64,000 nt of DNA from an uncultured Draconibacterium sp. (GCA_947492175.1 CANLMQ010000004.1:1-64000); one strand, 5' to 3'; counted from the first letter of the stretch, positions 8,460 to 18,032 are shown. Numbers and translations are program-made. The notes: generated from the sequence alone by a model not told the origin.

Positions 8460-9443
8460 TTATTCTACTGCCTGAATACGCCGGATCAAATCACCCAAAA
8501 CCTTATCTTCCTTGTACTTGTTTAGTAAAGGTTGAACCTTCTCGGCAAATTTTGATTTATCAGGTCGGTGAATGGTAACACCAGCTTCCTGAACCACGCG
8601 TAACGATTCTTCAACCGATTCGGCCCAATATTTTCTTTGAACCGGAACCGACTCATTGGCAGCTTCCTGTAACCACTTTTGTTCCTGCTCGCTTAAATTA
8701 TTCCAAACCGTTGTGCTGATGATTAAAACATCGGGAACACAGGTATGCTCGTCTAACGAATAATGTTTGCACACTTCGTAATGATGCGAAGTATATAAAC
8801 TCGGCTCGTTGTTCTCGGCACCATCCACAACGCCACTCTGAAGCGCAGTATACAATTCGCCCCACGAAATTGGGGTTGGTGAACCACCCAAAGCCCTTAC
8901 CATCTCCATTGCTGTTTGGCTTTTCATTACCCGCAGCTTTAATCCGTTAAGATCGTCAGGTGTTTCAATGGGTTTGTTTATGGTGTAAAAACTTCTGAAA
9001 CCGGCATCGTAGAAACACAAACCACGAATCCAGAATTCTTCGGTACCCAAAAGCAATTCTCTTCCAATCTCCCCATCAAATACTTTAAAAGAATGTTCTT
9101 TTGAACGAAATACATAGGGTAATCCGAGTGCTTTATATTTTGGGGTAAAACTTTCCATTACAGCAGCTGATACTTTTGTAATAGCCAGACTCCCGATTTG
9201 CAACAACTCAACACATTGTTGTTCGGAACCAAGCTGCCCGCTGGGATAAATATCAATGGTAAGTTTACCTCCCGATTTTTCGGCCAAACGCTCGGCCATA
9301 AATACCATTCCTTTATGTACCGGATGTGTCGGATCGAGACCATGTGCTAACTTAAGCACCTTATGTTCTGCCTTTTGTCCACATCCCAAAAGAAATACAG
9401 CCAGCAGAAAAACAGTAAGTACCTTAAAAAGATTTTGTTTCAT
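8460..9443 (-). CDS. dctP: TRAP transporter substrate-binding lipoprotein (DctP family)
   Basis: 327 residues. The N-terminus is a lipoprotein signal with lipobox LLGC (Cys21), so the binding protein is tethered. The mature part is a DctP fold: LKLAHGLDPTHPVHKG at the start, SGQLGSEQQCVELLQIGSL, and LNGLKLRVMKSQTAMEMVRALG, whose Arg normally salt-bridges the ligand carboxylate. GVVDGAENN follows near residue 205. Such proteins bind organic acids including hexuronates. Position inside the uronate block suggests galacturonate or glucuronate; that is inference. It sits 44 bp after the aldolase gene. Confidence 0.92.
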   Translation of the reverse strand: MKQNLFKVLTVFLLAVFLLGCGQKAEHKVLKLAHGLDPTHPVHKGMVFMAERLAEKSGGKLTIDIYPSGQLGSEQQCVELLQIGSLAITKVSAAVMESFTPKYKALGLPYVFRSKEHSFKVFDGEIGRELLLGTEEFWIRGLCFYDAGFRSFYTINKPIETPDDLNGLKLRVMKSQTAMEMVRALGGSPTPISWGELYTALQSGVVDGAENNEPSLYTSHHYEVCKHYSLDEHTCVPDVLIISTTVWNNLSEQEQKWLQEAANESVPVQRKYWAESVEESLRVVQEAGVTIHRPDKSKFAEKVQPLLNKYKEDKVLGDLIRRIQAVE

Positions 9444-9487
9444 TGGTAAATTTTAGTTGATTGATTGTCAATTATCATTGACTAAAA

Positions 9488-10159
9488 CTATGATGTTAAT
9501 TGATTGATTATTTCCAGTGCCTCAGCACATTTTTGCGTAATGTACCCATAATTCTGTTCTCCCAAAACTTCTTTTGGAAACAGTTGAGAGCCCATTCCCA
9601 CACAGGTAACCCCGGCCTCAAACCATTGTTTCAGGTTTTCTTCGGTTGGTGCCACGCCTCCTGTTGGCATAATGCTGGCCCAAGGCATAGGCCCTTTAAC
9701 AGCTTTTACAAAACTTGGTCCTCCAACCTGCGATCCAGGGAATATTTTAACTACTTCTGCCCCCAGTTCGTGAGCACGGCCAATTTCGGTAACAGAACCA
9801 CAACCCGGACTCCAGGCAATTTTGCGTTTGTTACAAACCTTTGCGGTTGCTTCGTCGATTAAAGGTGCCACAACAAAGTTTGTTCCCAATGCAATATACA
9901 TGGCAGCTGTTGCCTCATCTACAATCGAACCAACACCCATTATCATTTCGGGGCACTCTTCAATTACCCATTTGTTAAGCTCGGCAAAAACAAATGTTGC
10001 AAAATCGCCGCGATTGGTGAATTCGAACAAGCGAACGCCACCATCGTAGCAGGCTTTTACAACCGCTTTACAAACCTCTATATCTTTATGATAGAAAACC
10101 GGTACCATTCCGGTTTCTTTCATTTTTAATGCTACTTCTATTCTTGAAAATCTTGCCAT
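9488..10159 (-). CDS. eda: KDPG/KHG aldolase
   Basis: 223 residues. Bifunctional 2-keto-3-deoxy-6-phosphogluconate / 4-hydroxy-2-oxoglutarate aldolase, which cleaves KDPG to pyruvate and glyceraldehyde 3-phosphate. Class I aldolase signatures are present: GVGSIVDEATA, a PGCGSVTEI segment, the Schiff-base lysine K138 in VVKIFPGSQVGGP, and the phosphate-binding IMPTGGVAPTEEN. It is the final step of the uronate route. The 95-bp gap to kdgK carries a heptamer-based hairpin (10171-10240), and dctP follows after 44 bp. Confidence 0.95.
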   Translation of the reverse strand: MARFSRIEVALKMKETGMVPVFYHKDIEVCKAVVKACYDGGVRLFEFTNRGDFATFVFAELNKWVIEECPEMIMGVGSIVDEATAAMYIALGTNFVVAPLIDEATAKVCNKRKIAWSPGCGSVTEIGRAHELGAEVVKIFPGSQVGGPSFVKAVKGPMPWASIMPTGGVAPTEENLKQWFEAGVTCVGMGSQLFPKEVLGEQNYGYITQKCAEALEIINQLTS

Positions 10160-10170
10160 CTTTTTAAAAT

Positions 10171-10240
10171 TTTAGTTGGCAGTCGCAGTTTTCAGTTTTA
10201 GCTTGAAACAAAATATGCTGCTAACTGTAAACTGCAACCG
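10171..10240. repeat. Head-to-head CAGT heptamer hairpin between kdgK and eda
   Basis: TAGT/CAGT tetramers occur at 10173, 10180, 10186, 10193 and 10199, spacing 6-7 bp. They are followed by inverted ACTG elements at 10224 and 10231. GCAGTTTTCAGTTTTAGC (10185-10202) can pair imperfectly with GCTAACTGTAAACTGC (10220-10235) around a 17-nt loop. It lies in the transcribed gap between two genes of the block and could affect message processing or stability. Confidence 0.6.
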
Positions 10241-10254
10241 AATACTATTCTATA

Positions 10255-11355
10255 TTAGCGGTCAACACGTGCGCTACCGCCACCAATTATTTTTTCCACT
10301 TCCGGTAAAGTTGCCATCGTAGTATCACCAGGAGTTGTCATGGCCAGTGCACCATGTGCAGCACCATATTCAACTGCTTTTGCACCATCATTAAATTCAA
10401 GGAAGCCATAAATTAAACCCGATGCAAAACTATCGCCACCACCTACACGATCCATAATTTCAAGATCTTCGCGGTGCTGAGCTTCGTGAATTACACCGTT
10501 TGAATAACAAATTGCGCCCCAGGAATTTACAGTTGCTGTTTTTACTGTACGCAAGGTAGTTGCTATTGCCTTAAAGTTTGGAAATTCCGATACTGCAGTT
10601 TCTATCATTCGTTTATAACCTGATAAATCCAATTCTTTCAAATTCTCGTCATTACCTTCAATTTCCAAGCCTAAACATGCTGTAAAATCTTCTTCGTTAC
10701 CGATCATTACATCCACATATTTGGCTATTTCGCGGTTAACTTCCTGTGCTTTTGCTTCCCCACCTATTGATTTCCAAAGCGATGGCCGGTAATTCAAATC
10801 GTACGAAACAATAGTGCCGTATTTTTTTGCAACTTTTACTGCCTCAATAACCGTTTCAGCTGCAGATTCAGAGAGCGCTGCAAAAATACCACCGGTATGC
10901 ATCCAGCGAACACCTAGAGTTCCGAAAATATATTCCCAGTCAATATCGCCGGGTTTTAACTGAGAAGCTGCAGTATTTCCGCGGTCTGAAACACCTTTTG
11001 CTCCACGAATTCCAAAGCCTCTTTCGGTAAAGTTCAGTCCGTTACGAACTGTACGTCCGCAACCATCGTAATCTACCCATTTAACAAATTGGGTATCCAA
11101 TCCTCCCTGAAGCATAAAGTCTTCGATTAATGCTCCTACCTCGTTATCCGCTAATGCTGTTATAATCGCCGTTTTTTTGCCAAAACATCTTCTCAGACCA
11201 CGGGAAACATTGTATTCGCCACCACCTTCCCAGGCTCTGAACTGACGTGTAGTTCTTATCCGACCTTCACCGGGATCGAGTCTTAACATTACTTCACCAA
11301 GAGAAATACAATCGTACATGCATTCCGAGCTTGATTTGATATTCATTTTTGTCAT
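10255..11355 (-). CDS. kdgK: 2-keto-3-deoxygluconate kinase (PfkB family)
   Basis: 366 residues. PfkB/ribokinase-family sugar kinase. It shows an N-terminal GEVMLRLDPGEGRIRTTRQF with AWEGGGEYNVSRGL substrate-binding residues, and the C-terminal signature DRVGGGDSFASGLIYGF with the catalytic Asp in GGGD. The protein phosphorylates 2-keto-3-deoxygluconate to KDPG, which the adjacent aldolase cleaves. The assignment rests on the family plus neighbours uxaC and eda; PfkB specificity is hard to read otherwise. The first Met gives a short extra N-terminus; Met4 or Met13 are possible alternatives. A palindromic operator overlapping a -7 box lies just upstream (11374-11393), so this gene may head its own transcript. 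Confidence 0.9.
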   Translation of the reverse strand: MTKMNIKSSSECMYDCISLGEVMLRLDPGEGRIRTTRQFRAWEGGGEYNVSRGLRRCFGKKTAIITALADNEVGALIEDFMLQGGLDTQFVKWVDYDGCGRTVRNGLNFTERGFGIRGAKGVSDRGNTAASQLKPGDIDWEYIFGTLGVRWMHTGGIFAALSESAAETVIEAVKVAKKYGTIVSYDLNYRPSLWKSIGGEAKAQEVNREIAKYVDVMIGNEEDFTACLGLEIEGNDENLKELDLSGYKRMIETAVSEFPNFKAIATTLRTVKTATVNSWGAICYSNGVIHEAQHREDLEIMDRVGGGDSFASGLIYGFLEFNDGAKAVEYGAAHGALAMTTPGDTTMATLPEVEKIIGGGSARVDR

Positions 11356-11373
11356 GATATAGTTTTAATTTTA

Positions 11374-11387
11374 TGCAATCGATTGCA
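11374..11387. promoter_or_regulatory. LacI-type palindromic operator before kdgK
   Basis: TGCAATCGATTGCA is a perfect 14-bp palindrome with the central CG typical of LacI-family operators. It starts 19 bp upstream of the kdgK start codon and overlaps the -7 box (11386-11393) and the expected transcription start, an ideal place for repression. No regulator gene is present in the window. Confidence 0.6.
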
Positions 11388-11393
11388 AAGATA
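11386..11393 (-). promoter_or_regulatory. -7 box of a kdgK promoter
   Basis: On the reverse strand this reads TATCTTTG, an exact TAnnTTTG match, 31 bp upstream of the kdgK start. No clear -33 TTTG is seen at the usual distance, so the promoter may need an activator or may be weak. It shares two bases with the operator. Confidence 0.5.
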
Positions 11394-11445
11394 TCATTTC
11401 ATCTGAAAAACTATGCTGAACTTCAGATTATGAATTAGCTCTTTA

Positions 11446-12846
11446 CTAAAAATTAAAATACTCTTTTGCATTGTTGAAACTAATATTCTCTACCATAGAT
11501 CCCAGTAAGTCCATGTCGTAAGGAATTTCCCCGTTCACTACATCGTTACCCAGCAAATTACAAAGTGTACGACGGAAGTATTCGTGACGTGTGTAGGACA
11601 AGAAACTTCGTGAATCAGTTAGCATTCCGACGAATCGACTTAACAACCCCAGATTGGAAAGTGCATTCATTTGTTTCTCCATTCCATCTTTTTGATCGAG
11701 GAACCACCAGCCCGAACCAAATTGCATTTTTCCGGGCACAGATCCATCCTGGAAATTTCCAATCATCGTTCCAATTAATTCATTATCGCGTGGATTGAGA
11801 TTGTACAAAATTGTTTTGCTCAACTTATTTTCGTAATCCAGACGATCCAATAATTTCGATAATGGTTTTGCCACTTCAAAATCACCAATTGAATCGAAAC
11901 CGACATCGGCTCCTAATTTTTCATATAAACGAGTACTGTTATTTCGTAAAGCACCAATGTGAAATTGTTGTGTCCATCCGCGGGAATGATCCATAATTCC
12001 AAATTCGTACAACATTGCCGATTTGAATTTCAGAATCTCTGTTTCGGATAATTCGCTACCTCCTCTTACTTTAGAAAATATCTTTTCAATTTCTTCGTTC
12101 GTATAGTCTTCCGCAATAGCAGTTTCCAGGCCATGATCGCTTAAGCGACATCCATTTTGATGAAAAAATTCGTGCCTGTTATCCAGGGCATCCATTAAAT
12201 CAGCAAATGTTGAAATATTTAATCCTGCCGCTTCTTCCAGTTTATCGATGTATTCGTTGTACGCAGTTGTATTCTCAACAGACATCGCTTTATCGGGGCG
12301 CCATGCGGGAAGAACCGCAACTTCAAAACCATCCATTTTTATCTGACGGTGATATTCCAATGAATCTATCGGATCGTCGGTTGTACAAATAGTATGAACA
12401 TTTGCCATTCGAATAATACCCCGGCATGAATACTCCGGAGTTTGAAGCTTGGCATTACATTCATCCCAAATTTCTTTAGCCGTTGCAGGACTTAACACCT
12501 TATCAATTCCGAAGAATTTTTTTAATTCCAAATGAGTCCAGTGAAACAAGGGATTACGCAAAGTATGCGGCACCGTTTCGGCCCACTTTTCAAATTTTTC
12601 CCAATCAGATGCATCGCCGGTACAATATTTTTCATCCACGCCATTTGTTCGCATGGCACGCCATTTATAATGATCGCCAGCCAGCCAAATCTGTGTAATA
12701 TTTTCAAAACTTTTATCCTCTTCTATTTCCTTTGGATTAATGTGGCAGTGATAATCAAAAATGGGCATTTTAGCCGCATGATTATGATATAATTCTTTTG
12801 CTACATCTGACTGCAAAAGGAAGTCTTTATCCATAAATTTTTTCAT
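11446..12846 (-). CDS. uxaC: Glucuronate/galacturonate isomerase
   Basis: 466 residues, the standard length of UxaC (amidohydrolase-superfamily uronate isomerase). It converts D-galacturonate to D-tagaturonate or D-glucuronate to D-fructuronate. Family markers are FDYHCHINPKEI near residue 30 with the metal-binding HxH, ICTTDDPIDSLEYH near residue 155, and the C-terminal MLTDSRSFLSYTRHEYFRR. It lies between uxaE and kdgK, with a 90-bp gap to kdgK that holds the operator. It defines the block as hexuronate catabolism. Confidence 0.96.
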   Translation of the reverse strand: MKKFMDKDFLLQSDVAKELYHNHAAKMPIFDYHCHINPKEIEEDKSFENITQIWLAGDHYKWRAMRTNGVDEKYCTGDASDWEKFEKWAETVPHTLRNPLFHWTHLELKKFFGIDKVLSPATAKEIWDECNAKLQTPEYSCRGIIRMANVHTICTTDDPIDSLEYHRQIKMDGFEVAVLPAWRPDKAMSVENTTAYNEYIDKLEEAAGLNISTFADLMDALDNRHEFFHQNGCRLSDHGLETAIAEDYTNEEIEKIFSKVRGGSELSETEILKFKSAMLYEFGIMDHSRGWTQQFHIGALRNNSTRLYEKLGADVGFDSIGDFEVAKPLSKLLDRLDYENKLSKTILYNLNPRDNELIGTMIGNFQDGSVPGKMQFGSGWWFLDQKDGMEKQMNALSNLGLLSRFVGMLTDSRSFLSYTRHEYFRRTLCNLLGNDVVNGEIPYDMDLLGSMVENISFNNAKEYFNF

Positions 12847-13020
12847 TCGTCTGTAATAGTCTTTTTAAAAGTGACTTATGTAACTTGCATGATAATTATT
12901 CTCCTATTTTGTAAAAATTACCACGTTCGTTTCATACTTGAAAAACGATTCAAAAATACAGTAACCGGAAGACCACTATTTACTCAGCTCCTCCAGAAAC
13001 TGTCTTCGTTATATTAATTA

Positions 13021-14268
13021 TTATAAATCAAACAATCTTTTTAAATGTCGTTCATATATATTTTCTTCCACACAACTCCCCACTACGTCTGAATATTTTT
13101 TCAGAAGGTTGGTGTAAGCATCGCCCATTTCGGCAGCCACTTTGTATCCGACATGTATCAACTGCCGGAAATTCATATTGTAATCCGGATGGCCAGGGAT
13201 ATGACGAAGTGTGTTTCCAAACTTTTCGCCCGACCAATTTGCAACTTCTTCAGCCGAAGGTAACTGTGTCTCATTAATATCGATAACATCGGCGTATGGT
13301 GCGCAAAGTTCTTCTTTTCTGTCTAATGCTTTGGTGTATATTTCTTTGGCCACGAATAAACCTTCATCGCCCGAAATTGCAAGTCCAATTACCTCTTCCA
13401 ACCAGGTTGTACCTGCTGTTTTAACGTGAATTCCTTTATCGTATTTTTTGATAATTTCCGCCATTACCGGGTAAATTGTAAATTTGTCGGATCCCGAATG
13501 TACACTCAGTTTCAAATCTTCCGGAAGACCAAATTCCTTTACTGCATAATCAATTACCAACACATCCTGCTCAAATTCTTTAGCAAACTGTTCCACATCA
13601 CCCACATAATCCACACCTTTATTAAAACGACCTGTAAATTTTGGAGCGATGGTTTGTGCCGGTATATTTTCATTGGCAATCATTTTCAAAATAAAAAACA
13701 TATCCACCGGAGTTTGTGGTGCATCTACTTCATCCATCGAAACTTCGGTAATAAAATTTCCTTTCCCTTTTTTTGCTTCAATGTGGCGGTAAATCTTTGC
13801 AGCCTCTTGCACAGCTGCCAGATATTTGTCTGCAACTTCATTTAATAAATCATCAGAAATCAGAATGGAATCATTAATTCCTGGGATACTTACTTTATTG
13901 CCCAGCTCTTCACACGATTTTTTAAAAGCCTCCACAGTTGCTTCATCCGATTTATTACCAATATACATGGCTACGTCTAAAGTAAAGAAATCGCAATGTT
14001 CAATAAAACGATCAACATTGGTCAAATTTATGTGATCGGCATCCACACAATAACCACCTTGCCAACCTATAGCTTTTACTGCTTCATCAGCTTCAATTCT
14101 TGTTCCCGCCGGCTCTGAATGCACAATTTGATGCTCGCGATTCGATTTATTCCAAACCGGCGCTACATTAACTCCCTTTTTATTGGCTGTGACTAAAGCA
14201 CTTAACTGGGCTTTCCCTTCATGATTAAAGCGGTCTCCTACCCCAAAACTGTATTTCTCTAATTTCAT
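13021..14268 (-). CDS. uxaE: Tagaturonate epimerase family protein
   Basis: 415 residues. It resembles the tagaturonate 4-epimerase family (UxaE, described from Thermotoga), which turns D-tagaturonate into D-fructuronate and so feeds galacturonate into the fructuronate-mannonate branch. Visible segments include EKYSFGVGDRFNHEGKAQL at the N-terminus, YCVDADHINLTNVDRFIEHC, KLSVHSGSDKFTIYP and RHIPGHPDYNMNFRQLIHVG; the His and Asp residues in them are probable metal or substrate ligands. The neighbour uxaC makes its expected substrate. uxuB and uxuA are not in the window. Family assignment is from remembered similarity and context. Confidence 0.82.
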   Translation of the reverse strand: MKLEKYSFGVGDRFNHEGKAQLSALVTANKKGVNVAPVWNKSNREHQIVHSEPAGTRIEADEAVKAIGWQGGYCVDADHINLTNVDRFIEHCDFFTLDVAMYIGNKSDEATVEAFKKSCEELGNKVSIPGINDSILISDDLLNEVADKYLAAVQEAAKIYRHIEAKKGKGNFITEVSMDEVDAPQTPVDMFFILKMIANENIPAQTIAPKFTGRFNKGVDYVGDVEQFAKEFEQDVLVIDYAVKEFGLPEDLKLSVHSGSDKFTIYPVMAEIIKKYDKGIHVKTAGTTWLEEVIGLAISGDEGLFVAKEIYTKALDRKEELCAPYADVIDINETQLPSAEEVANWSGEKFGNTLRHIPGHPDYNMNFRQLIHVGYKVAAEMGDAYTNLLKKYSDVVGSCVEENIYERHLKRLFDL

Positions 14269-14299
14269 TTTTGAATATTTCGAATGATTATAAAATTAT

Positions 14300-14334
14300 G
14301 GAAAACGGATTTTCCGTGTGCGTGCACGAAAGTA
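14300..14334 (-). promoter_or_regulatory. Candidate promoter/operator of uxaE
   Basis: Just upstream of uxaE lie an inverted repeat GGAAAA-CGGA-TTTTCC (14300-14315), the 8-bp palindrome CGTGCACG (14321-14328) and a reverse-strand -7-like box TACTTTCG (14327-14334; one mismatch to TAnnTTTG). Overlap of palindrome and box suggests repressor control, but the site differs from the kdgK operator. Confidence 0.4.
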
Positions 14335-14816
14335 GATATATATTTTAAATCTCACAAATAAAAAGACCTGTTGTACACCAATATATGCTCATATTTCTTA
14401 GAATTTTACCCAACTATAATTTCCTATTACTTCGTTTATTCAACTTTGCTAAGCATTAAATCTGATTTTATAATTAATTATCGTTATTCAATTTATGGTT
14501 GCTTTATGTAATTATTTATTATATGCATCTGATAAATTCGGACCGTAACAACCTAAATGAGATTCTGCAAACTACTTGTCAGGCTAATTAACACATTCGG
14601 ATTATCAATTATTTGTTATTATTATATAAGCAGTAAAATCGGAATGAAAAAATGATAGAATAGATTCAAGAATTTTTGTTTTGCATAGTGTTCTTTACAA
14701 AAATATAACACTATTCGTTTTCCTAAAACACACCGTTATTCCTATAATTTGAAACAAAACTTGGTGCTATTATTACGAATTTACACTTTGGAGCGAACCT
14801 CGTAATACAGAAATTT

Positions 14817-14824
14817 TATCTTTG
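14817..14824 (+). promoter_or_regulatory. -7 box of the beta-galactosidase promoter
   Basis: TATCTTTG matches TAnnTTTG exactly and stands 49 bp before the start codon. No -33 TTTG at normal spacing was found. Confidence 0.45.
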
Positions 14825-14873
14825 TAAATTAATATTATCAAATTGAAACACTTTTAAATTTTTTTAATAAACC

Positions 14874-17800
14874 ATGAAGCGATTAATTCTTTTAAGTTTA
14901 CTGCTTATTCTTTCAGGTGCTTGGAGTGTACAAAGTCAGACGCCTGACTGGGAAAACGTGCAGATGTTCGATCAGAACAAGGAAAAACCGCATGCAACAT
15001 TAATGCCATTTAGAACCGTTAATGAAGCTCTCACGCTGAAATCAAACCAATCCGTATATTATAAAACCCTGAGCGGAACCTGGAAATTTAATTGGGTACG
15101 TAAACCAGCCGACCGACCAGCTGATTTTTATAAGCCCGACTACGATGTTTCATCGTGGGATGAAATACCGGTACCTGCAAACTGGGAATTAGAAGGTTAC
15201 GGAATTCCAATTTATGTCAATCATCAATACGAATTTTCCGATTCTAAACATCCGGTTTCTGACGAAATGAAATTCGTTGATAAAATCTTTCCTGCAAATC
15301 CTGGGAAAGTACCACACGATTATAATCCGGTTGGATCGTACAGAAGAACGTTTACTGTTCCGGCAAACTGGGACGGACGCCAGGTATTTGTTCAGTTTGG
15401 CGCTGTAAAATCGGCTTTTTATCTCTGGATAAACGGACAAAAAGTTGGATACAGTCAGGGAAGCAAAACTCCTGCCGAATGGGACATCACAAAATACTTA
15501 AAAGAAGGCGAAAATGTAATTGCCGCCGAAGTATACCGCTGGTCGGACGGATCGTACCTTGAAGCCCAGGATTTCTGGAGACTTAGCGGAATTGAACGCG
15601 ACGTATTTATTTATTCTACTCCCAAAGTTCGTATTCGTGACTTTTTTGCACATGCCGATTTGGATACAGAATACAAAAACGGTTTGTTTAGCCTTGATGT
15701 TGACTTAAAAAATCATGTATCAAAACTAAAATCCGGAAATTATTCGGTTGAATACAAAATATTTGACGCAAAAAGTAACCCGATTGCAAGTGGCAGTCAG
15801 GAAGCAAAAATCAACAAAAAGTCAGATGCTCAACTGACCTTTTCTACTGAAATTGAAAACCCGAAGAAATGGACAGCAGAAACACCCAACCTGTATACAC
15901 TGGTAATTGCACTAAAAGATAAATCTGGTGCTGTTGTAGAAACCGTTTCGTCTAAAATTGGATTCCGCAAAATTGAAATTATCGATGCAGTGTTTTGCAT
16001 TAATGGCGTACCTGCTACTATTAAAGGTGTAAACCGTCACGAACACGATCAATACAAAGGACATGTTGTTAGCGAAGAAGCAATGATTAAGGAGATTGCG
16101 TTAATGAAACAGTTCAACATTAATGCGGTTCGTACCAGCCATTACCCGAATTGCGAACGTTTTTACCAACTTTGCGATGAATACGGACTTTATGTAACCA
16201 ATGAAGCCAATATCGAATCGCATGGAATGTACTACGGAGAACATTCGCTGGCTAAAAAGCCGGAATGGACTGCAGCTCATGTCGACCGTAATATGCGAAT
16301 GGTTGAACGCGACAAAAATCATCCTTGTGTAATTGTTTGGTCGATGGGTAACGAAGCCGGTGACGGGGAAGTTTTCAGCGCGGTTTACAAATCGATAAAA
16401 GAACGTGATCCTTCACGTCCTATTCACTATGAACGTGCAATTATGGGCGACAATACCGACATTTTCTGCCCACAATATCCGGGAGTTAAAGCTCTTGAAA
16501 ATTACGGATCAAAACACCAAACCAAACCTTTTATCTCAAGCGAATATTCGCATGCAATGGGTAACAGTAATGGTAACCTGGTTGATTTATGGGAAGTATT
16601 TAACCGCGACAGAAACGACCAGTTACAAGGTGGTTATATCTGGGACTGGATTGACCAGGCACTGGTAAAAAAGGCCGACGACGGAACTGAATTCTGGGCT
16701 TATGGTGGCGACTATGGTGTAAACATGCCAACCGACTACAACTTTGTTTGTAACGGAATTATTTCTGCCGACTATACTCCTCATCCTGCGATGTGGGAGG
16801 TAAAATATGCGTACCAGTACATCCGTTTTGAAGAAAGTCCTCAGGGTTATAAAATTACCAACATGCACGATTTTATCGATCTTAGTGATTATGAAATCAG
16901 CTGGGCTATTTCTGAAAACGGAATACAAAAACGCTCAATGATTCTTGACGGTTTTAATTTACAACCAGGAGAAAGCAAAACAATTGTTATTCCAATGACA
17001 AGGCAAATGCCTGCACCTGGAGTAGAGTATTTCGTTGATTTTACGGCAAAGCTAAAAAGTGCTCAACCATTCCGAAACGCAGGATTCGAAGTGGCACACG
17101 ACCAGTTTAAATTAAACATGGGCCAAGCAGAGCTAAAAAATAAAACAGATAAAGTTGCCAACCTTAGCCTGGCTGAAACAGATAAAGCTTATTCTGTAAC
17201 AGGTGAAAACTTCATCGTTAAATTCGATAAAGCAAGTGGTTCATTATCATCTTATGAGGTAAACGGTGTTGAATTACTGCAAAAAGGGCCACAGGTAAAT
17301 TTCTGGCGTCCAATAAACGATAATGACAAAGGAAGCAGGATGCTAAACCGCCTGGGAGTTTGGCGCGAGGTTAGTCGCGAATTAACTCCGGCTACTGTTA
17401 AAGCAGAGACTCCCGAGACAGCTAAAATTGTAATTACCGTTAATTACGAATTGCCAAAAGTAAAATCAGCGCAAAAAGTAACCTATACGATTTCCGGCAA
17501 CGGAAAGATTGAGGTAAATTCAGCATTCTCAACCAACGAGGAGAAATTACCCTACATGCCACGTTTTGGTATGCGCTGGGAAATGCCGGTTAACTTCGAT
17601 AACCTTGAATATTTCGGCCGTGGACCACACGAAAACTACATCGACCGTAACCGGGCTGCATTTGTTGGCCTTTATAAAAGCAAAGTTGCCGACCAGTATT
17701 TTAAGTATGTACGTCCGCAAGAAAATGGTTACAAAACAGATGCACGCTGGATTGAATTACGAAATGAAAACGGTGTAGGATTAAAAATTAGCGGAATACC

Positions 17801-18032
17801 AACTATTGGATTCTCCGCTCTGCATAATCCGATTGAAGATTTCGACATGGAAAATATGGAAGACTACCGCCATACCAACGACATTGTAAAAAAAGACGGT
17901 GTTTTTATTTGCACCGACTTACAGCAAATGGGTATTGCAGGTGATAACTCGTGGGGGGCACTCCCGATGAAGAAATACATGCTTCCCACTCAGGACCATG
18001 AATTCAGTTTTAGTATTGAACCCATATTTTAA
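14874..18032 (+). CDS. Secreted beta-galactosidase, GH2 (LacZ type)
   Basis: 1052 residues with an N-terminal signal peptide (cleavage near SQT, about residue 22). Domain order is that of LacZ-like GH2: sugar-binding jelly roll (about 50-230; VPANWELEGYGIPIYVN), Ig-like domain (about 240-350), TIM barrel (about 355-650), a linking beta domain and a large C-terminal beta-sandwich (about 765-1045; Bgal small-chain type). Acid/base E494 is in WSMGNEAGDG and nucleophile E557 in SSEYSHAMGNS. It releases terminal beta-galactose in the periplasm or outside the cell. It ends at its own hairpin terminator, 66 bp before the GH20 gene. Confidence 0.95.
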   Translation: MKRLILLSLLLILSGAWSVQSQTPDWENVQMFDQNKEKPHATLMPFRTVNEALTLKSNQSVYYKTLSGTWKFNWVRKPADRPADFYKPDYDVSSWDEIPVPANWELEGYGIPIYVNHQYEFSDSKHPVSDEMKFVDKIFPANPGKVPHDYNPVGSYRRTFTVPANWDGRQVFVQFGAVKSAFYLWINGQKVGYSQGSKTPAEWDITKYLKEGENVIAAEVYRWSDGSYLEAQDFWRLSGIERDVFIYSTPKVRIRDFFAHADLDTEYKNGLFSLDVDLKNHVSKLKSGNYSVEYKIFDAKSNPIASGSQEAKINKKSDAQLTFSTEIENPKKWTAETPNLYTLVIALKDKSGAVVETVSSKIGFRKIEIIDAVFCINGVPATIKGVNRHEHDQYKGHVVSEEAMIKEIALMKQFNINAVRTSHYPNCERFYQLCDEYGLYVTNEANIESHGMYYGEHSLAKKPEWTAAHVDRNMRMVERDKNHPCVIVWSMGNEAGDGEVFSAVYKSIKERDPSRPIHYERAIMGDNTDIFCPQYPGVKALENYGSKHQTKPFISSEYSHAMGNSNGNLVDLWEVFNRDRNDQLQGGYIWDWIDQALVKKADDGTEFWAYGGDYGVNMPTDYNFVCNGIISADYTPHPAMWEVKYAYQYIRFEESPQGYKITNMHDFIDLSDYEISWAISENGIQKRSMILDGFNLQPGESKTIVIPMTRQMPAPGVEYFVDFTAKLKSAQPFRNAGFEVAHDQFKLNMGQAELKNKTDKVANLSLAETDKAYSVTGENFIVKFDKASGSLSSYEVNGVELLQKGPQVNFWRPINDNDKGSRMLNRLGVWREVSRELTPATVKAETPETAKIVITVNYELPKVKSAQKVTYTISGNGKIEVNSAFSTNEEKLPYMPRFGMRWEMPVNFDNLEYFGRGPHENYIDRNRAAFVGLYKSKVADQYFKYVRPQENGYKTDARWIELRNENGVGLKISGIPTIGFSALHNPIEDFDMENMEDYRHTNDIVKKDGVFICTDLQQMGIAGDNSWGALPMKKYMLPTQDHEFSFSIEPIF

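Larger units (their letters stand above)
14269..14873. other. 605-bp divergent gap between uxaE and the GH2 gene
   Basis: AT-rich gap. It holds the uxaE promoter/operator candidate (14300-14334) at one end and a -7 box for the beta-galactosidase (14817-14824) at the other. I see no ORF, RNA gene or convincing repeat between them. Confidence 0.6.
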
